Shown piece by piece: positions 27,146 through 36,520 of a stretch of DNA of 62,318 bases. The stretch is from an uncultured Verrucomicrobiota bacterium. Lineage in GTDB: Bacteria > Verrucomicrobiota > Verrucomicrobiia > Limisphaerales > UBA9464. The stretch covers positions 1 through 62,318 of the forward strand of contig CAIWVP010000081.1 in NCBI GenBank assembly GCA_903916195.1, written 5' to 3'. Position numbers and translations under genes: made by a program. How positions within the stretch are numbered: the first letter of the stretch is position 1; every line of letters begins with the position of its first letter. The notes under the pieces were generated by a model. That model was not told the DNA's origin and did not search any database. It worked only from the letters and a program-made list of their open reading frames with translations.

Positions 27146-27880
27146 TCACAGTCCGCCGAAACGGCGGTGGCGTCGGGCGTACTCCTCGAGGGCCTCGAAG
27201 AGCTGGGCCTTCCGGAAATCCGGCCAGAGGGTCTGCGTGACCACGAATTCGGCGTAGCTGATCTGCCAGAGCAGGAAGTTGCTCACGCGCATCTCTCCGC
27301 TGGTCCGGATGAGCAGGTCGGGGTCCGGAAAATGACGGGTGTAGAGATGCTCGGCCAGCACGCGCTCGTTGACCTCGGCGGCCTCGATGGCTCCGGCCTT
27401 GACCTTGCCGGCGATGGCGCGGACGGCCTCGACGAGCTCGGTGCGGCCTCCGTAGCTCAGCGCGAGCACGAGCGTCAGGCCGTTGTTCTTGGCCAGAGCC
27501 GCCTTGGTCTTCTCGAGCTGGAGCTGCACGGCCTCGGGCAACCGCCAGATCTGCCCGATCGCCTCGAGGCGGACGTTGTTGCGGTTCAGCTCGCCGATCT
27601 CGTTCTTCAGGAACCGGGCAAGGTACTTCATCAACATGTCCACCTCGTCCTTGGGCCGGTTCCAGTTCTCGACCGAGAAGGCGTACAAGGTGAGGTACTT
27701 GATGCCGGCCTCGCCGGCGGCTCGGACGATGGCTCGGACGGATTCGACCCCGATGCGGTGGCCTTCGACGCGCGGGAGGTGCCGCTGTTTCGCCCAACGC
27801 CCGTTGCCGTCCATGATGACGGCGACATGCTGCGGCAGGTTGGCCTGCGCGGCGGGGGACAGCTTGGGTTCGGCGCTCAA
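27146..27880 (-). CDS. uppS: Isoprenyl transferase (undecaprenyl diphosphate synthase)
   Basis: A 244-residue cis-prenyltransferase that makes the C55 lipid carrier for peptidoglycan and other envelope polymers. HVAVIMDGNGRWAKQRHLPRVEGH holds the catalytic Asp and diphosphate site, YAFSVENWNRP the second conserved block, and DLLIRTSGEMRVSNFLLWQISYAEFVVT the dimer and metal region. Length is standard. It is in line with accD (downstream) and purA (upstream). Confidence 0.95.
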   Translation of the reverse strand: MSAEPKLSPAAQANLPQHVAVIMDGNGRWAKQRHLPRVEGHRIGVESVRAIVRAAGEAGIKYLTLYAFSVENWNRPKDEVDMLMKYLARFLKNEIGELNRNNVRLEAIGQIWRLPEAVQLQLEKTKAALAKNNGLTLVLALSYGGRTELVEAVRAIAGKVKAGAIEAAEVNERVLAEHLYTRHFPDPDLLIRTSGEMRVSNFLLWQISYAEFVVTQTLWPDFRKAQLFEALEEYARRHRRFGGL

Positions 27881-27965
27881 GCGAGGTCGTGGCCGTGTTC
27901 CGCGCCCACCGATCCCAAGCGGGCGCCCGGGTCGGGACCCTCCGGTCGGTCAAGGCGCGGAACGC

Positions 27966-29237
27966 TCACAGGAACATCGTCTGCTCGCGGGCGGGGCCGA
28001 CGCTGGTGATCGTCAGCCGCGCGTTGGTGAGCTGTGCGAGCGTGAGCAGATAATGCTGGCAGTTCACCGGAAGCGCATCCCAGGTCGTGATCTGTTCGGT
28101 GGATGTCTGCCAGCCCGGGAACTCCTGGAACACGGGCTCGCAGCGGGCAAGGATCTCGCAATCGGCCGGCACGTGGTCGATGATCCGACCGTCGACGCGG
28201 TACGCGGTGCAGACCTTGATGTTCTTGAGCGAATCCAGCCCGTCGACGTTGGTGATGGCGAGCTCGTCGATGCCGTTGACCATGGCGGCGTGCCGGGTGG
28301 CGACGGCGTCGAACCAGCCACAGCGGCGGGCGCGGCCGGTGGTCGCGCCGAACTCGCGTCCCATGCCGTGCAGCATGTCCGAGATCGTCGCGTCCTCGGT
28401 GGGTAGCGGTCCTTCGCCGACGCGGGTGGTGTAGGCCTTCATCACGCCGACGACGCGGTCCATGCGGTTCGGCGGGACGCCGGAACCGGTGCAGGCGCCG
28501 CCGGAGGTCGTGTTCGACGAGGTGACGAACGGATAAGTGCCGTGGTCGAGGTCCAGGAAGGTTCCTTGGGCCCCCTCGAAGAGCATGTTGGCATGCCGGC
28601 GGGTCGCCTTGTGCAGGTAGAGGACCGTGTTGGTGACGAACGGGCGCAGGCGGTCCGCGGCCTTCGTGTAGTCGGCGAGCAACGGGTCGTAATCGATCGT
28701 ATGCGCGCCGAGCGCCTTGAGCACCTCGTTGTTCTCGTCGAGACGCTCGCGGAGCTTCGCGGGGAATCGGGCGGCGTTGATGAGGTCGATGACGCGCAGG
28801 CCGACGCGCGCGGCCTTGTCGCCGTAGGTCGGGCCGATCCCGCGCTTGGTCGTGCCGATCTTGGCGTTGCCTTTGCGGACCTCGCGCTGGCCGTCGAGCT
28901 CGCGGTGCCACGGGAACACGATGTGGGCGGTCTCGGAGATGAGCAGGTTCTTGGGCGACACGGCGACACCGAGCTTTTCTAGGCCGTCGATCTCGCCGAC
29001 CAGGTTCACTGGATCGAGCACGACGCCGTTGCCGACCACGCAGATCTTGTCCGGCCGCAGGATCCCGCTGGGGATGAGGTGCAGGACATATTTGACGGGC
29101 CCGACGTAGACGGTGTGCCCGGCGTTGTTGCCGCCCTGCGTGCGGACGACGATCTCAGCCTGTTCGGTGAGGACGTCGATGATCTTGCCTTTGCCTTCGT
29201 CGCCCCATTGGGCGCCGACGAGAATCGTGTTGGCCAT
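27966..29237 (-). CDS. purA: Adenylosuccinate synthetase
   Basis: A 423-residue GTP-dependent ligase joining IMP and aspartate in AMP synthesis. VGAQWGDEGKGKIIDVLTEQAEIVVRTQGGNNAGHTVYV is the strictly conserved start, with the catalytic Asp and GDEGKGK loop. GTTKRGIGPTYGDKAARVGLRV, FEGAQGTFLDLDHGTYPFVTSSNTTSGGACTGSGVPP and RRCGWFDAV are further family blocks. A clear intrinsic terminator separates it from the gene upstream, so it has its own promoter. Confidence 0.97.
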   Translation of the reverse strand: MANTILVGAQWGDEGKGKIIDVLTEQAEIVVRTQGGNNAGHTVYVGPVKYVLHLIPSGILRPDKICVVGNGVVLDPVNLVGEIDGLEKLGVAVSPKNLLISETAHIVFPWHRELDGQREVRKGNAKIGTTKRGIGPTYGDKAARVGLRVIDLINAARFPAKLRERLDENNEVLKALGAHTIDYDPLLADYTKAADRLRPFVTNTVLYLHKATRRHANMLFEGAQGTFLDLDHGTYPFVTSSNTTSGGACTGSGVPPNRMDRVVGVMKAYTTRVGEGPLPTEDATISDMLHGMGREFGATTGRARRCGWFDAVATRHAAMVNGIDELAITNVDGLDSLKNIKVCTAYRVDGRIIDHVPADCEILARCEPVFQEFPGWQTSTEQITTWDALPVNCQHYLLTLAQLTNARLTITSVGPAREQTMFL

Positions 29238-29260
29238 GTGTGTGTGCGCGGTGCGTCGGC

Positions 29261-29292
29261 AACAAAAATGCCCCGGAGGTAAACTCGGGGCA
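29261..29292 (-). terminator. Intrinsic terminator upstream of purA
   Basis: Read on the minus strand: TGCCCCG, a 10-nt loop, CGGGGCA, then TTTTTGTT. It lies between the OB-fold gene and purA, both minus, and should stop readthrough from the former. It could also be a purA leader attenuator, though it is only about 24 bp before the purA start. Confidence 0.8.
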
Positions 29293-29354
29293 GCGGAAGC
29301 CGGTATTTACTCGGGGAACCTAGAGAGCGTCCACCCGGCGAGTCAATCGCCGCG

Positions 29355-30017
29355 TCACCGCGAGGAAACGGTCCTGGCTTGGACGAAGCGGATGAGCCCT
29401 GCCTTGCCGCCGGTGCACCTGCCTTCGACCACGACCTCGGTGCCGACGTTGGCGAACGTGACGCGCTGGTTGCCGCGTTCGCCGACGACCCGGGTGCGGT
29501 CGCCGGTGAGGTAGACCTTGCCGAAGCGGTCGTCGGGCGAGACCGCGCATTCGAGCGCCGCGGATCTCCCCGGCAACCGGAAGATGACGAGGTACGGCGC
29601 GGTGAACATGGCCTTGTCGAGCTGCGCGATGACCCCTCGGACGCGGAACTTGCGCCCGGCGTAGCGGGCTTCCGCCGCAACGGGGTCGGTCTCGTAATGG
29701 TTGAGCAGGTCGATGACGGAGACCTCGGCGCCCGGGGCGAGCGCCGGCAAGGTGCTCGCGGCCGGTGTCGGCGGCGCTTTGGCGACGGCTTGCTCGACCT
29801 CGGGCGGCACCCAGGCTGTGGGACGCTCGGGAGCGGTGATGCGGGAGCGGGCCAGTTCCGCACGAGCGGCAGCCAGTTCGCGCTCCAGGCCGGGCACCTT
29901 GGCCGCTTGGTGTTCCAGTTCAGCCAAGCGCGATCTCTCGATGGCGACCGTCTCCGCGACGGCAGGGCTTCCGCCCAAGAGGACGGCGAGCAGGAGCGGA
30001 CGGAAGGGGGATCTCAT
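29355..30017 (-). CDS. Exported OB-fold (tRNA_anti-like) protein
   Basis: A 220-residue secreted protein with signal MRSPFRPLLLAVLLGGSPAVA. A short coiled-coil-like stretch (about 28-62; LAELEHQAAKVPGLERELAAARAELA) precedes a domain with VIDLLNHYETDPVAAEARYAGRKFRVRGVI, the strand pattern of the tRNA_anti-like OB-fold family, and ends GTEVVVEGRCTGGKAGLIRF. Such domains bind nucleic acid or oligosaccharide; the ligand here is unknown. It starts just below the terminator of the TonB receptor gene. Confidence 0.75.
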   Translation of the reverse strand: MRSPFRPLLLAVLLGGSPAVAETVAIERSRLAELEHQAAKVPGLERELAAARAELARSRITAPERPTAWVPPEVEQAVAKAPPTPAASTLPALAPGAEVSVIDLLNHYETDPVAAEARYAGRKFRVRGVIAQLDKAMFTAPYLVIFRLPGRSAALECAVSPDDRFGKVYLTGDRTRVVGERGNQRVTFANVGTEVVVEGRCTGGKAGLIRFVQARTVSSR

Positions 30018-30032
30018 GGCAAGGGGTGGCAC

Positions 30033-30064
30033 GAAAAAGGCCGGCTCCGGTGACGGAGCCGGCC
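30033..30064 (-). terminator. Intrinsic terminator of the TonB receptor gene
   Basis: On the minus strand, GGCCGGCTCCG-tcac-CGGAGCCGGCC followed by TTTTTC. The perfect 11-bp GC stem with T-tract sits about 20 bp after the stop of the TonB-dependent receptor. Confidence 0.92.
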
Positions 30065-30082
30065 TGTCGTGCCGTTGGGGGC

Positions 30083-32827
30083 CTAGAACTTCTTGCTCGC
30101 CTGGACGTACCAGAAGCGACCGCGCAGGTCATGCGTGTCGCGGTCGTACTTGTCGGCGAAGGAGCCTTCGACCAGCGGCGGGCGCTCGTCGGTGACGTTC
30201 AGGACGCCGGCGGTCAGCTTGGTCTTGTCGAGCCAGCCGGAGGTGAACTTGTAGCTCGTCTGGAAGTCGAGGGTGACCTGGGCCTTGACCTCGCGGTCGA
30301 AGCCCGCGACCACGTCGTCGAGATAGGCGCCGATGTAGTTGAGCGTCGGGCCGACCTCGAAGTTGCGGTACGCCCAGAACAAGCTGGTGTTCCCCTTGAT
30401 GCGCGGCAACGAGCCGAGGCCGAACCCGGCTTCGGGCTGCGAGAAGTCGCCGAGACGGTCGCGGATGCCGCTCCCCGGGATGTTCTCCTGGTCGAAGCGG
30501 TAGAAGTACGAGAACACCGTGGTGGACGTGAAGGTCCCGGCGGTGTCGGTCGCCAGCACGTAGGAGACGCTGCCGTCGAACCCTTCGACGATGCGCTTCG
30601 ACAGGTTGAGCGTCGGAGCCGTCAAGGTGTTGTAGGTGTAGGTCGCCGGATCGTAGTTGATCAAGCTCGAATAGAGCGCCCCCGGGTTGGTGGGGCCGCC
30701 CGTGCGGTAGTTCTCGTCGATGATGAACTGGTCGACGGAACCAGCGACGTTGGACTGCTCCAAGCGGAACCAGTCGACACCGAAGGTCACCGTCTTGAGC
30801 GCCGGCGGGGTGTAGACGATGCTGGCCGTGAGGTTCTTGGCCGTGGCCGGCTTCAGGTTCGGGTTGCCCGTGTAGAACGTATCGATCTGTTCAAGGACCG
30901 GGTAGTCGTTCTCGGTGATGACGCCCTTCTTGATCAGGTCGCGACGGACCGGGTTGATGAGCTCAGGAAAGCTCTCGGCCGACGGCGTGTAGAGATCGGA
31001 GAACGCCGGTGCGGTGAACGATTCCGAGTAGGAACCGCGCAGCGCCACGGACTTGTCCGCCAACGGCTGCCACAGGAAGCCGATCTTCGGGGTGTACTGC
31101 GTCCCGAAGTCCGAGTAGTCCTCGTAACGGCCCGAGTGGTTCAGCTCGAAGTAGTTCCCGCCCGGGAAGTTGAAGTCGTTGCCCAAGATGGGGATCTTGA
31201 GCTCGTAGAACACGCCGTTGACATCGCGACCACCAGTGTAGGGCTTCGCGGAGTTGAAGCCGACGACATCGCCGTTGATGAGCGAGCCATCGGGTCGGTA
31301 GTCGCGCGTCTCTTCACGATGTTCGGCGCCGACCACGAGCTGCACCGGGCCGCCTGGAAGGTCGAACAATTCGCCGAACACCTTCCCGTCGATGGAGAAC
31401 AACCGGTCCTTCGTGAAGGTGTAGTGGTCGAGCCGGATGGCGTCGAGCACCGCCGGGCTGTTCGCTGCGTTGCCGAAGGGGTTGAACGCCGTGGCCGGGT
31501 TGGTGGAGTTGATCGCCGCCTCGAGGCCGTTGCGGCTGATGTCGTTGCCCTGGAGGTTCACGCCGTTCTGCGTGGTGTAGAGGGCCGCCGTCTCCCATCC
31601 CCAGCTGCTGTCGCCGATCTGGCCCTTGAAGCCGCCGGTGAAGCGGAAGATGTCGTAGTCGATGGAGTCGACGCGCGGCCCGAGTTCGGCCGGCCGGTAC
31701 GCCATCGTGGTGATGGGGATGCCGAACGGGTTGTACGGGTTGCTCGCCGGGATCACGATGCCGTTCGGGCTGGTGAGCGTCGTCTGGTTCGCGAACACAA
31801 TCGGCGTCGGCGCCAACTGGTTGTAGCTGTAGGACTTCGTGTAGAAGGCGTCGGTGAAGAACTTCAGGTGCTCGCCGAACAGGGCATGTTCGGCGTTGCC
31901 GAAGATGCTGTAGCGTTCGGAATCACGGATGGCCGGGGTGTATAGCGGGAACGGAAACCGGTCGGTCGTGCCGGTGTAGGCGGAGTAATCCGCGAGGCTC
32001 TTGCCGGTGGTGCCCGGCGCGCCGCGATAGACCAAGCCGCCGGCCGGGATGATGTCGGCGGGATCCGACCCCGCCGAGGTGCGCACGCGGCCCGGGTTGC
32101 TGGTGCCCGACGTGTTGTTCGGGTCGCTCAGGTCGGGCAACGAACGGTCCCGGTCGCGGCTGTACAGCGAGTTGGCCCGGTAGTAGGTGCCCCCGATGAG
32201 CACGGAGGTCTTCTCCGTCGAGGAACCGAGGATGAAGCTGTAGCGCTGCTCGGCGGCGTCGGTCGAAGTGGTGTTGCCGTAGGACGCATCGAACTCGGCA
32301 CCGTTGAAATCCTTCTTGAGGATGATGTTCACCACGCCGGCGACCGCATCGGCGCCGTACAGGGAAGAACCGCCATCTTTCAGCACCTCGATCCGCTCCA
32401 CCGCGCCGAACGGGATGGCGTTGAGGTCCTGGTTCGCCGTGCGCCGCCCGTTGACGAGCACCAAGGTGCCGCCCGGGATGCCGCGCAACGCGATCGCCGA
32501 GGTTCCGTCGCCGCCGTTGCCTTGCGAGAGGCCGTAGTTGCCGCCGCCGATCGCCGTGGGCGTCTTGCGGAGGACCTCGTCGATGGTGCGGGCACCGCTG
32601 CGTTGGATGGCCTCCGGGGTGATGATGTCGACCGGCGCGGCGGTGACCGTCTCGGCCGTCGGGATCAGCGATCCGGTGACGACCTGTTTCTTCATCTCCG
32701 TCGGGGAGGCGCCCGAGGTCGCCTGCGCGAAGAGCGCGGGCGTGGCGATGAGTTGGGCTCCTAGGCCCACTACGAGCGCGCGACGGAAGAGTTCTACGCG
32801 TCCCAGTTGGTTGGTGTGGTAGTTCAT
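30083..32827 (-). CDS. TonB-dependent outer-membrane receptor
   Basis: A 914-residue outer-membrane transporter that takes up a ligand with energy from TonB. Signal peptide followed by GASPTEMKKQVVTGSLIPTAET, a TonB-box-like start. The plug domain has PVDIITPEAIQRSGARTIDEVLRKTP, LRGIPGGTLVLVNGRRTANQD and IPFGAVERIEVLKDGGSSLYGADAVAGVVNIILKKDF. The beta-barrel ends in WYVQASKKF with terminal Phe, the BamA signal. Fe-siderophore, vitamin B12 and carbohydrate ligands are all possible and none is indicated. No TonB, ExbB or sensor gene is next to it. Confidence 0.92.
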   Translation of the reverse strand: MNYHTNQLGRVELFRRALVVGLGAQLIATPALFAQATSGASPTEMKKQVVTGSLIPTAETVTAAPVDIITPEAIQRSGARTIDEVLRKTPTAIGGGNYGLSQGNGGDGTSAIALRGIPGGTLVLVNGRRTANQDLNAIPFGAVERIEVLKDGGSSLYGADAVAGVVNIILKKDFNGAEFDASYGNTTSTDAAEQRYSFILGSSTEKTSVLIGGTYYRANSLYSRDRDRSLPDLSDPNNTSGTSNPGRVRTSAGSDPADIIPAGGLVYRGAPGTTGKSLADYSAYTGTTDRFPFPLYTPAIRDSERYSIFGNAEHALFGEHLKFFTDAFYTKSYSYNQLAPTPIVFANQTTLTSPNGIVIPASNPYNPFGIPITTMAYRPAELGPRVDSIDYDIFRFTGGFKGQIGDSSWGWETAALYTTQNGVNLQGNDISRNGLEAAINSTNPATAFNPFGNAANSPAVLDAIRLDHYTFTKDRLFSIDGKVFGELFDLPGGPVQLVVGAEHREETRDYRPDGSLINGDVVGFNSAKPYTGGRDVNGVFYELKIPILGNDFNFPGGNYFELNHSGRYEDYSDFGTQYTPKIGFLWQPLADKSVALRGSYSESFTAPAFSDLYTPSAESFPELINPVRRDLIKKGVITENDYPVLEQIDTFYTGNPNLKPATAKNLTASIVYTPPALKTVTFGVDWFRLEQSNVAGSVDQFIIDENYRTGGPTNPGALYSSLINYDPATYTYNTLTAPTLNLSKRIVEGFDGSVSYVLATDTAGTFTSTTVFSYFYRFDQENIPGSGIRDRLGDFSQPEAGFGLGSLPRIKGNTSLFWAYRNFEVGPTLNYIGAYLDDVVAGFDREVKAQVTLDFQTSYKFTSGWLDKTKLTAGVLNVTDERPPLVEGSFADKYDRDTHDLRGRFWYVQASKKF

Positions 32828-32879
32828 TTGTTGGCGTCTACTATCCCGGGTGTGGTTAGAGCGTCGGGAGATTCGTAGC

Positions 32880-32908
32880 TATAAAACGCCGAAACCCCGG
32901 GGAGACAA
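32880..32908 (-). promoter_or_regulatory. Candidate sigma70 promoter of the TonB receptor gene
   Basis: On the minus strand, TTGTCT and TTTATA are separated by 17 bp and end about 52 bp before the start codon. The AT-rich -10 contrasts with the surrounding GC-rich DNA. Matches are 4 of 6 at each hexamer, so this is a suggestion only. Confidence 0.4.
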
Positions 32909-33060
32909 GCACAATTCCGTCACCCGAACGTCGATTACTTTCGCTTGATGGGGGCCGACCGCAGGAAAGAGGCGGTTCATCGGTCCTCTTGGCCCGGTCC
33001 CGGTGCATCGGCCGCCGGTGACGGAACCGCTGTTGCCGGTTCCCCTCCGCGGGGGGGCTT

Positions 33061-33066
33061 TACAAT
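33061..33066 (+). promoter_or_regulatory. Possible -10 box of rpsO
   Basis: TACAAT in a GC-rich context, about 205 bp before rpsO. No well-spaced -35 is visible (TTGCCG lies 22 bp upstream), so confidence is low. If correct, rpsO has a long leader, as in organisms where S15 represses its own translation. Confidence 0.28.
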
Positions 33067-33238
33067 CGGCCGGCCTTTTCCTTGGTGGTTCCGCATCGTC
33101 TAGATGCCGACTTGGGAGCGATTCTCTCGGTGCCCGTTTCTTCGGGGCAACTCAGCCAACCGGGCGGCTGGAAAACAAGGCTCGACACCCCGGATGCCGT
33201 TTCCTAACGTCGGCGTCTCGATTAACGGAATACATTAC

Positions 33239-33258
33239 CGGGCGGCACGAGCTGCCCG
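33239..33258 (+). promoter_or_regulatory. Hairpin immediately before rpsO
   Basis: CGGGCGGC-acga-GCTGCCCG forms an 8-bp stem with one G-U pair, 13 nt before the rpsO start codon, where a ribosome-binding site would lie. S15 is known to regulate its own mRNA through leader structures in several phyla; the same is inferred here. Confidence 0.35.
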
Positions 33259-33271
33259 ACACCGGATCATT

Positions 33272-33529
33272 ATGCAAGAAAAGTCCAAGACCATCGGCGA
33301 GTTCAAGACGCACGACAAAGACACCGGTTCGACCGACGTCCAAGTCGCACTGCTCACGCACCGCATCAACTCGCTCTCCGAACATCTCCAGAAGAACAAC
33401 AAGGACAACAGCTCGCGCCGCGGCCTCCTCATGATGGTGAGCCAACGCCGCCGGTTGTTGAACTACCTCCAGAAGACGGACGAGGCCCGTTACAAGGCCA
33501 TCACCGCCAAGCTGAAGCTCCGTAAATGA
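33272..33529 (+). CDS. rpsO: 30S ribosomal protein S15
   Basis: An 85-residue primary 16S rRNA-binding protein of the small-subunit platform. [60 protein letters not shown] is the canonical helical core. The start [17 protein letters not shown] matches the family; the longer open frame from 33104 does not. pnp follows in the same direction, the conserved rpsO-pnp order, but a strong terminator lies between them. Confidence 0.97.
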   Translation: MQEKSKTIGEFKTHDKDTGSTDVQVALLTHRINSLSEHLQKNNKDNSSRRGLLMMVSQRRRLLNYLQKTDEARYKAITAKLKLRK

Positions 33530-33536
33530 ACTTTCT

Positions 33537-33568
33537 GAAGCCGGGCCCAGTGCCCGGCTTCGCTTTTT
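33537..33568 (+). terminator. Intrinsic terminator after rpsO
   Basis: A perfect 10-bp stem GAAGCCGGGC-ccagt-GCCCGGCTTC followed by GCTTTTT, starting 7 bp after the rpsO stop codon. Confidence 0.93.
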
Positions 33569-33705
33569 GGCCGGTACGGTCCCACGATGGGACCGGGATT
33601 CCGTTCGGGACGCACGCGGCGTCCATCTCCGGCCTTCCCAAAACCCCAAGCTGCGTCGCCAAGTAAACAATCGCCCGGACAGGCCCGGGAAATTTCATTG
33701 AGCTA

Positions 33706-33737
33706 CCGCCACGTCCGTAACGAAGGACAGCGGGCGG
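33706..33737 (+). promoter_or_regulatory. pnp leader stem-loop
   Basis: CCGCC and GGCGG enclose a nested GTCC/GGAC stem about 45 nt before the pnp start. A further CGGGC/GCCCG pair (33765-33787) would include the start codon. In E. coli the pnp leader folds into a hairpin processed by RNase III and used by PNPase for autocontrol; an analogous role is inferred only. Confidence 0.35.
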
Positions 33738-33780
33738 CGGCTGACTGAAGTTCCTCTGGGCCGACGGGCAAAGTCCGTAT

Positions 33781-36498
33781 ATGCCCGAGAAAATCATCAT
33801 CCCCATCGGCGGTCAGGATCTCATCATCGAGACCGGCCGCTACGCCAAGCAAGCCGACGGTTCCGTGACCGTCCAACTCGGCGAGACCATCATCCTCACC
33901 GCCGCCTGCGCCGCCTCCAAGGCCAAGCCTGGCCAGGAGTTCTTCCCGCTGACCGTCGACTACCGCGAGCGCGCCGCTGCCGCGGGCCGTTATCCCGGTG
34001 GATATTTCAAGCGCGAAGGCCGCCCTTCCGAGAAGGAGATCCTGACCTGCCGTCTGACCGACCGGCCCATCCGCCCGTTGTTCCCGAAGGGCTACTACTG
34101 CGAGGTCCAGATCCAATCGATCCTGATGTCCGCGGACGGCTCGAACGACGCCGACATCCTCTCGATCCTCGGCGCCAGCGCCGCGCTCACCGTGTCCGAC
34201 ATCCCGTGGGCCGGCCCGTTGGGCGCCCTCCGTGTCGCCCGCGTGAAGGGTGAGTTCGTCGCCAACCCGACCCACGAGCAGCAGGCCGAGTCCGATCTCG
34301 ACCTCATCTACGTCGGCAACGAGCAGGACGTGGTGATGTACGAGGGCTCGGCCAACGAGATCACTGAAGTCGACTTCATCGCCGCGCTCAAGTTCGCGCA
34401 CGAGCAGTGCCAGCCGATGATCGCGGCGCAGAAGGAGCTCCAGGCCAAGGCCGGCAAGCCCAAGCGCACCGTCAACGTCACCGTGGTGCCGGAAGAGATC
34501 CTCACCGAGGCCAAGGCCCTCGCCGGCGACCGCATCGTGCCCGCTCTCCTCACGCACCAGAAGCTGGCGCGCGAGGCCGCGGTCAAGGGCGTGTTCGACG
34601 ACGTCGGCGTCAAACTGGTCGCCAAGTTCGGGGCCGACAAGGTCACCGACTTCGTCCTCAAGGACGCCCAGTACTACATCCAGAAGGAAGCCGTCCGCGG
34701 CCTCATCCTCGATCACGGCAAGCGCCTCGACGGCCGCAGCCCCGACGCCATCCGGCCGTTGGAGAGCACCGTCGGCATCCTGCCGCGGGCCCACGGCAGC
34801 TCGATGTTCCAGCGCGGCGAGACGCAGGCGGTCTGCCTCGCGACCCTCGGCACGAGCGACGACATCCAGAACTTCGATTCCTACACCGGCGGCGAGACGA
34901 AAAAGCAGTTCATCCTGCATTACACGTTCCCGAACTTCTCCGTCGGCGAGACCGGTCGCATCATGGGGCCCGGCCGTCGCGAGATCGGCCACGGCGCGCT
35001 CGCCGAGCGTAGCGTCCGCCCGATGATCCCGCTCAAGGACTACCCGTACGCCCTGCGCGTCACCTCCGAGATCCTCGAGTCCAACGGCTCCTCGTCGATG
35101 GCCTCCGTCTGCGGCGCGACCCTCGCGCTCATGGACGCCGGCGTCCCCATGACCCGCCCGGTCGCCGGCATCAGCATCGGCATCTGCACCGAGTACGCCG
35201 CCGACCATTCCATCGCCCGCTATAGCCTGCTCACCGACATCATCGGCTGGGAGGACGCGTTCTGCGACATGGACTGCAAGATCGCCGGCACGACCGACGG
35301 CATCACCGGCTTCCAGCTCGACCTCAAGCTCAAGGGCCTCCCGCTCGCGATCATGATCGAGACCATCGAGAAGGCGCGCCTCGCCCGTCTCGAGATCCTC
35401 AAGCACATGGCCGTGACGCTGCCCGCGCCGCGCACCGAGCTGAGCAAGTATGCCCCGCGCATCGTGGTGATCAAGATCAACCCCGAGAAGATCGGCGCCC
35501 TCATCGGGCCCGGCGGCAAGAACATCAAGCGCCTGGTCGATGAGTCCGGCTGCGAGATCAACATCGAGGACGACGGCACCGTCAAGATCTTCTCGGTCTC
35601 CGCCGAAGGCATGGAGATCGCCCGCCAGGCGATCGAAGGCCTCGGTGCCGAGATCGAGATCGGCAAGATCTACAAGGGTCGCGTCGTCACGATCAAGGAG
35701 TTCGGCGCGTTCGTCGAGGTGTTGCCCGGCCAGGATGGATTGGTGCACGTCAGCGAGCTCTCCAACAAGCGAGTGGACCGGGTCGAAGACGTCATCAAGA
35801 TGGGCGATGAGATCTGGGTCAAATGCCTCGGCGTCGACGAGAAGGGCCGCGTCAAACTGTCCCGCAAGGCGGCGATGGAAGAGCGCGGTGAGATCGTCGC
35901 CAGCGGCGATGCAGCCCCGGCCGAGAGCGGCGAAGCCCGTCGCGAAGGCGGCGGCGAGGCCCGTCCGGAACGGAGCGAGCGCGGCGGCGACCGGGGTGGT
36001 CGTGGCGGCGAGCGCAGCGCCGGCGGCGAACGCGGTGGCGACCGGGGTGGTCGTGGCGGCGAGCGCGGTGGTGGCGGCGAGCGCGGCGGCGACCGGGGTG
36101 GTCGCGGCGGCGAGCGCGGCGGGGACCGCAGCGGCGCGAAGCGCGAAGGCAGCCCTGAAGACAAGGCCGCGGCCGCGTCCAAGGCGGAGCCCGGCAAGGT
36201 CTATCGTGCGAAGGTCGTCTCGATCAAGGATTTCGGCGCGTTCGTCGAGTTCTTGCCCGGTTGCGAAGGCCTCGTGCACGTCAGCGAGCTCGCCAACTTC
36301 CGCGTGAAGAAGGTCGAGGACATCGTCCAGCTCGGCGACGAGATCACCGTCAAGTGCCTCGGTGTCGACGAGAAGAACCGCGTCCGTCTCAGCCGCAAGG
36401 CCGCGATGGAAGAGCGTGAACAGCAGGAGAACGGCGGCGCTGCAGCGGCTCCGGCTCCTGAGGCTCCGGCCTCCGAGAGCCCGGCGGCGCAGGACTGA
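33781..36498 (+). CDS. pnp: Polynucleotide phosphorylase with two S1 domains
   Basis: A phosphorolytic 3'-5' exoribonuclease of 905 residues, about 200 longer than usual. Two RNase PH domains (about 10-140 and 300-530) flank the helical domain. [27 protein letters not shown] supplies the catalytic Asp and Lys residues, and [31 protein letters not shown] the phosphate-side Arg residues. The KH domain has [15 protein letters not shown] (about 575) and the first S1 domain [28 protein letters not shown] (about 630). A Gly/Arg/Glu/Asp-rich linker built from a 17-residue repeat follows, then a second near-identical S1 domain ([28 protein letters not shown], about 810) and an acidic tail. The extra S1 looks like an internal duplication. 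Confidence 0.95.
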   Translation: MPEKIIIPIGGQDLIIETGRYAKQADGSVTVQLGETIILTAACAASKAKPGQEFFPLTVDYRERAAAAGRYPGGYFKREGRPSEKEILTCRLTDRPIRPLFPKGYYCEVQIQSILMSADGSNDADILSILGASAALTVSDIPWAGPLGALRVARVKGEFVANPTHEQQAESDLDLIYVGNEQDVVMYEGSANEITEVDFIAALKFAHEQCQPMIAAQKELQAKAGKPKRTVNVTVVPEEILTEAKALAGDRIVPALLTHQKLAREAAVKGVFDDVGVKLVAKFGADKVTDFVLKDAQYYIQKEAVRGLILDHGKRLDGRSPDAIRPLESTVGILPRAHGSSMFQRGETQAVCLATLGTSDDIQNFDSYTGGETKKQFILHYTFPNFSVGETGRIMGPGRREIGHGALAERSVRPMIPLKDYPYALRVTSEILESNGSSSMASVCGATLALMDAGVPMTRPVAGISIGICTEYAADHSIARYSLLTDIIGWEDAFCDMDCKIAGTTDGITGFQLDLKLKGLPLAIMIETIEKARLARLEILKHMAVTLPAPRTELSKYAPRIVVIKINPEKIGALIGPGGKNIKRLVDESGCEINIEDDGTVKIFSVSAEGMEIARQAIEGLGAEIEIGKIYKGRVVTIKEFGAFVEVLPGQDGLVHVSELSNKRVDRVEDVIKMGDEIWVKCLGVDEKGRVKLSRKAAMEERGEIVASGDAAPAESGEARREGGGEARPERSERGGDRGGRGGERSAGGERGGDRGGRGGERGGGGERGGDRGGRGGERGGDRSGAKREGSPEDKAAAASKAEPGKVYRAKVVSIKDFGAFVEFLPGCEGLVHVSELANFRVKKVEDIVQLGDEITVKCLGVDEKNRVRLSRKAAMEEREQQENGGAAAAPAPEAPASESPAAQD
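35977..36130 (+). repeat. pnp: 51-bp tandem repeat inside pnp (RGG-type linker)
   Basis: Three copies spaced 51 bp apart encode [13 protein letters not shown] followed by four variable residues. GACCGGGGTGGTCG recurs at 35989, 36040 and 36091. The array joins the two S1 domains and resembles RGG boxes of RNA-binding proteins. Confidence 0.88.
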
Positions 36499-36520
36499 TC
36501 CGTCCTGACACGATCAACAC

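Larger units (their letters stand above)
32828..33271. other. Divergent regulatory region between the TonB receptor and rpsO
   Basis: 444 bp with no gene. It should hold both promoters and long leaders. On the rpsO side I see TACAAT at 33061-33066, a small hairpin GCATC-gtcta-GATGC near 33090 and a hairpin in front of rpsO. On the TonB side there is a promoter-like pair (separate entry). Confidence 0.55.

Noticed and set aside
30026-31945. A 639-residue plus-strand open frame opposite the TonB receptor
   Set aside because: Antisense shadow. The receptor has plug, barrel and terminal Phe.
33738-33780. AAAGTCC and CCTCTGGG before pnp, resembling RNase P RNA pieces
   Set aside because: Only a few bases match, the region is about 200 bp and cannot hold an RNase P RNA.
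33703-36279. An 858-residue minus-strand open frame opposite pnp
   Set aside because: pnp on the plus strand has all domains and catalytic motifs; the antisense frame is an Ala/Leu/Asp/Gly-rich shadow.
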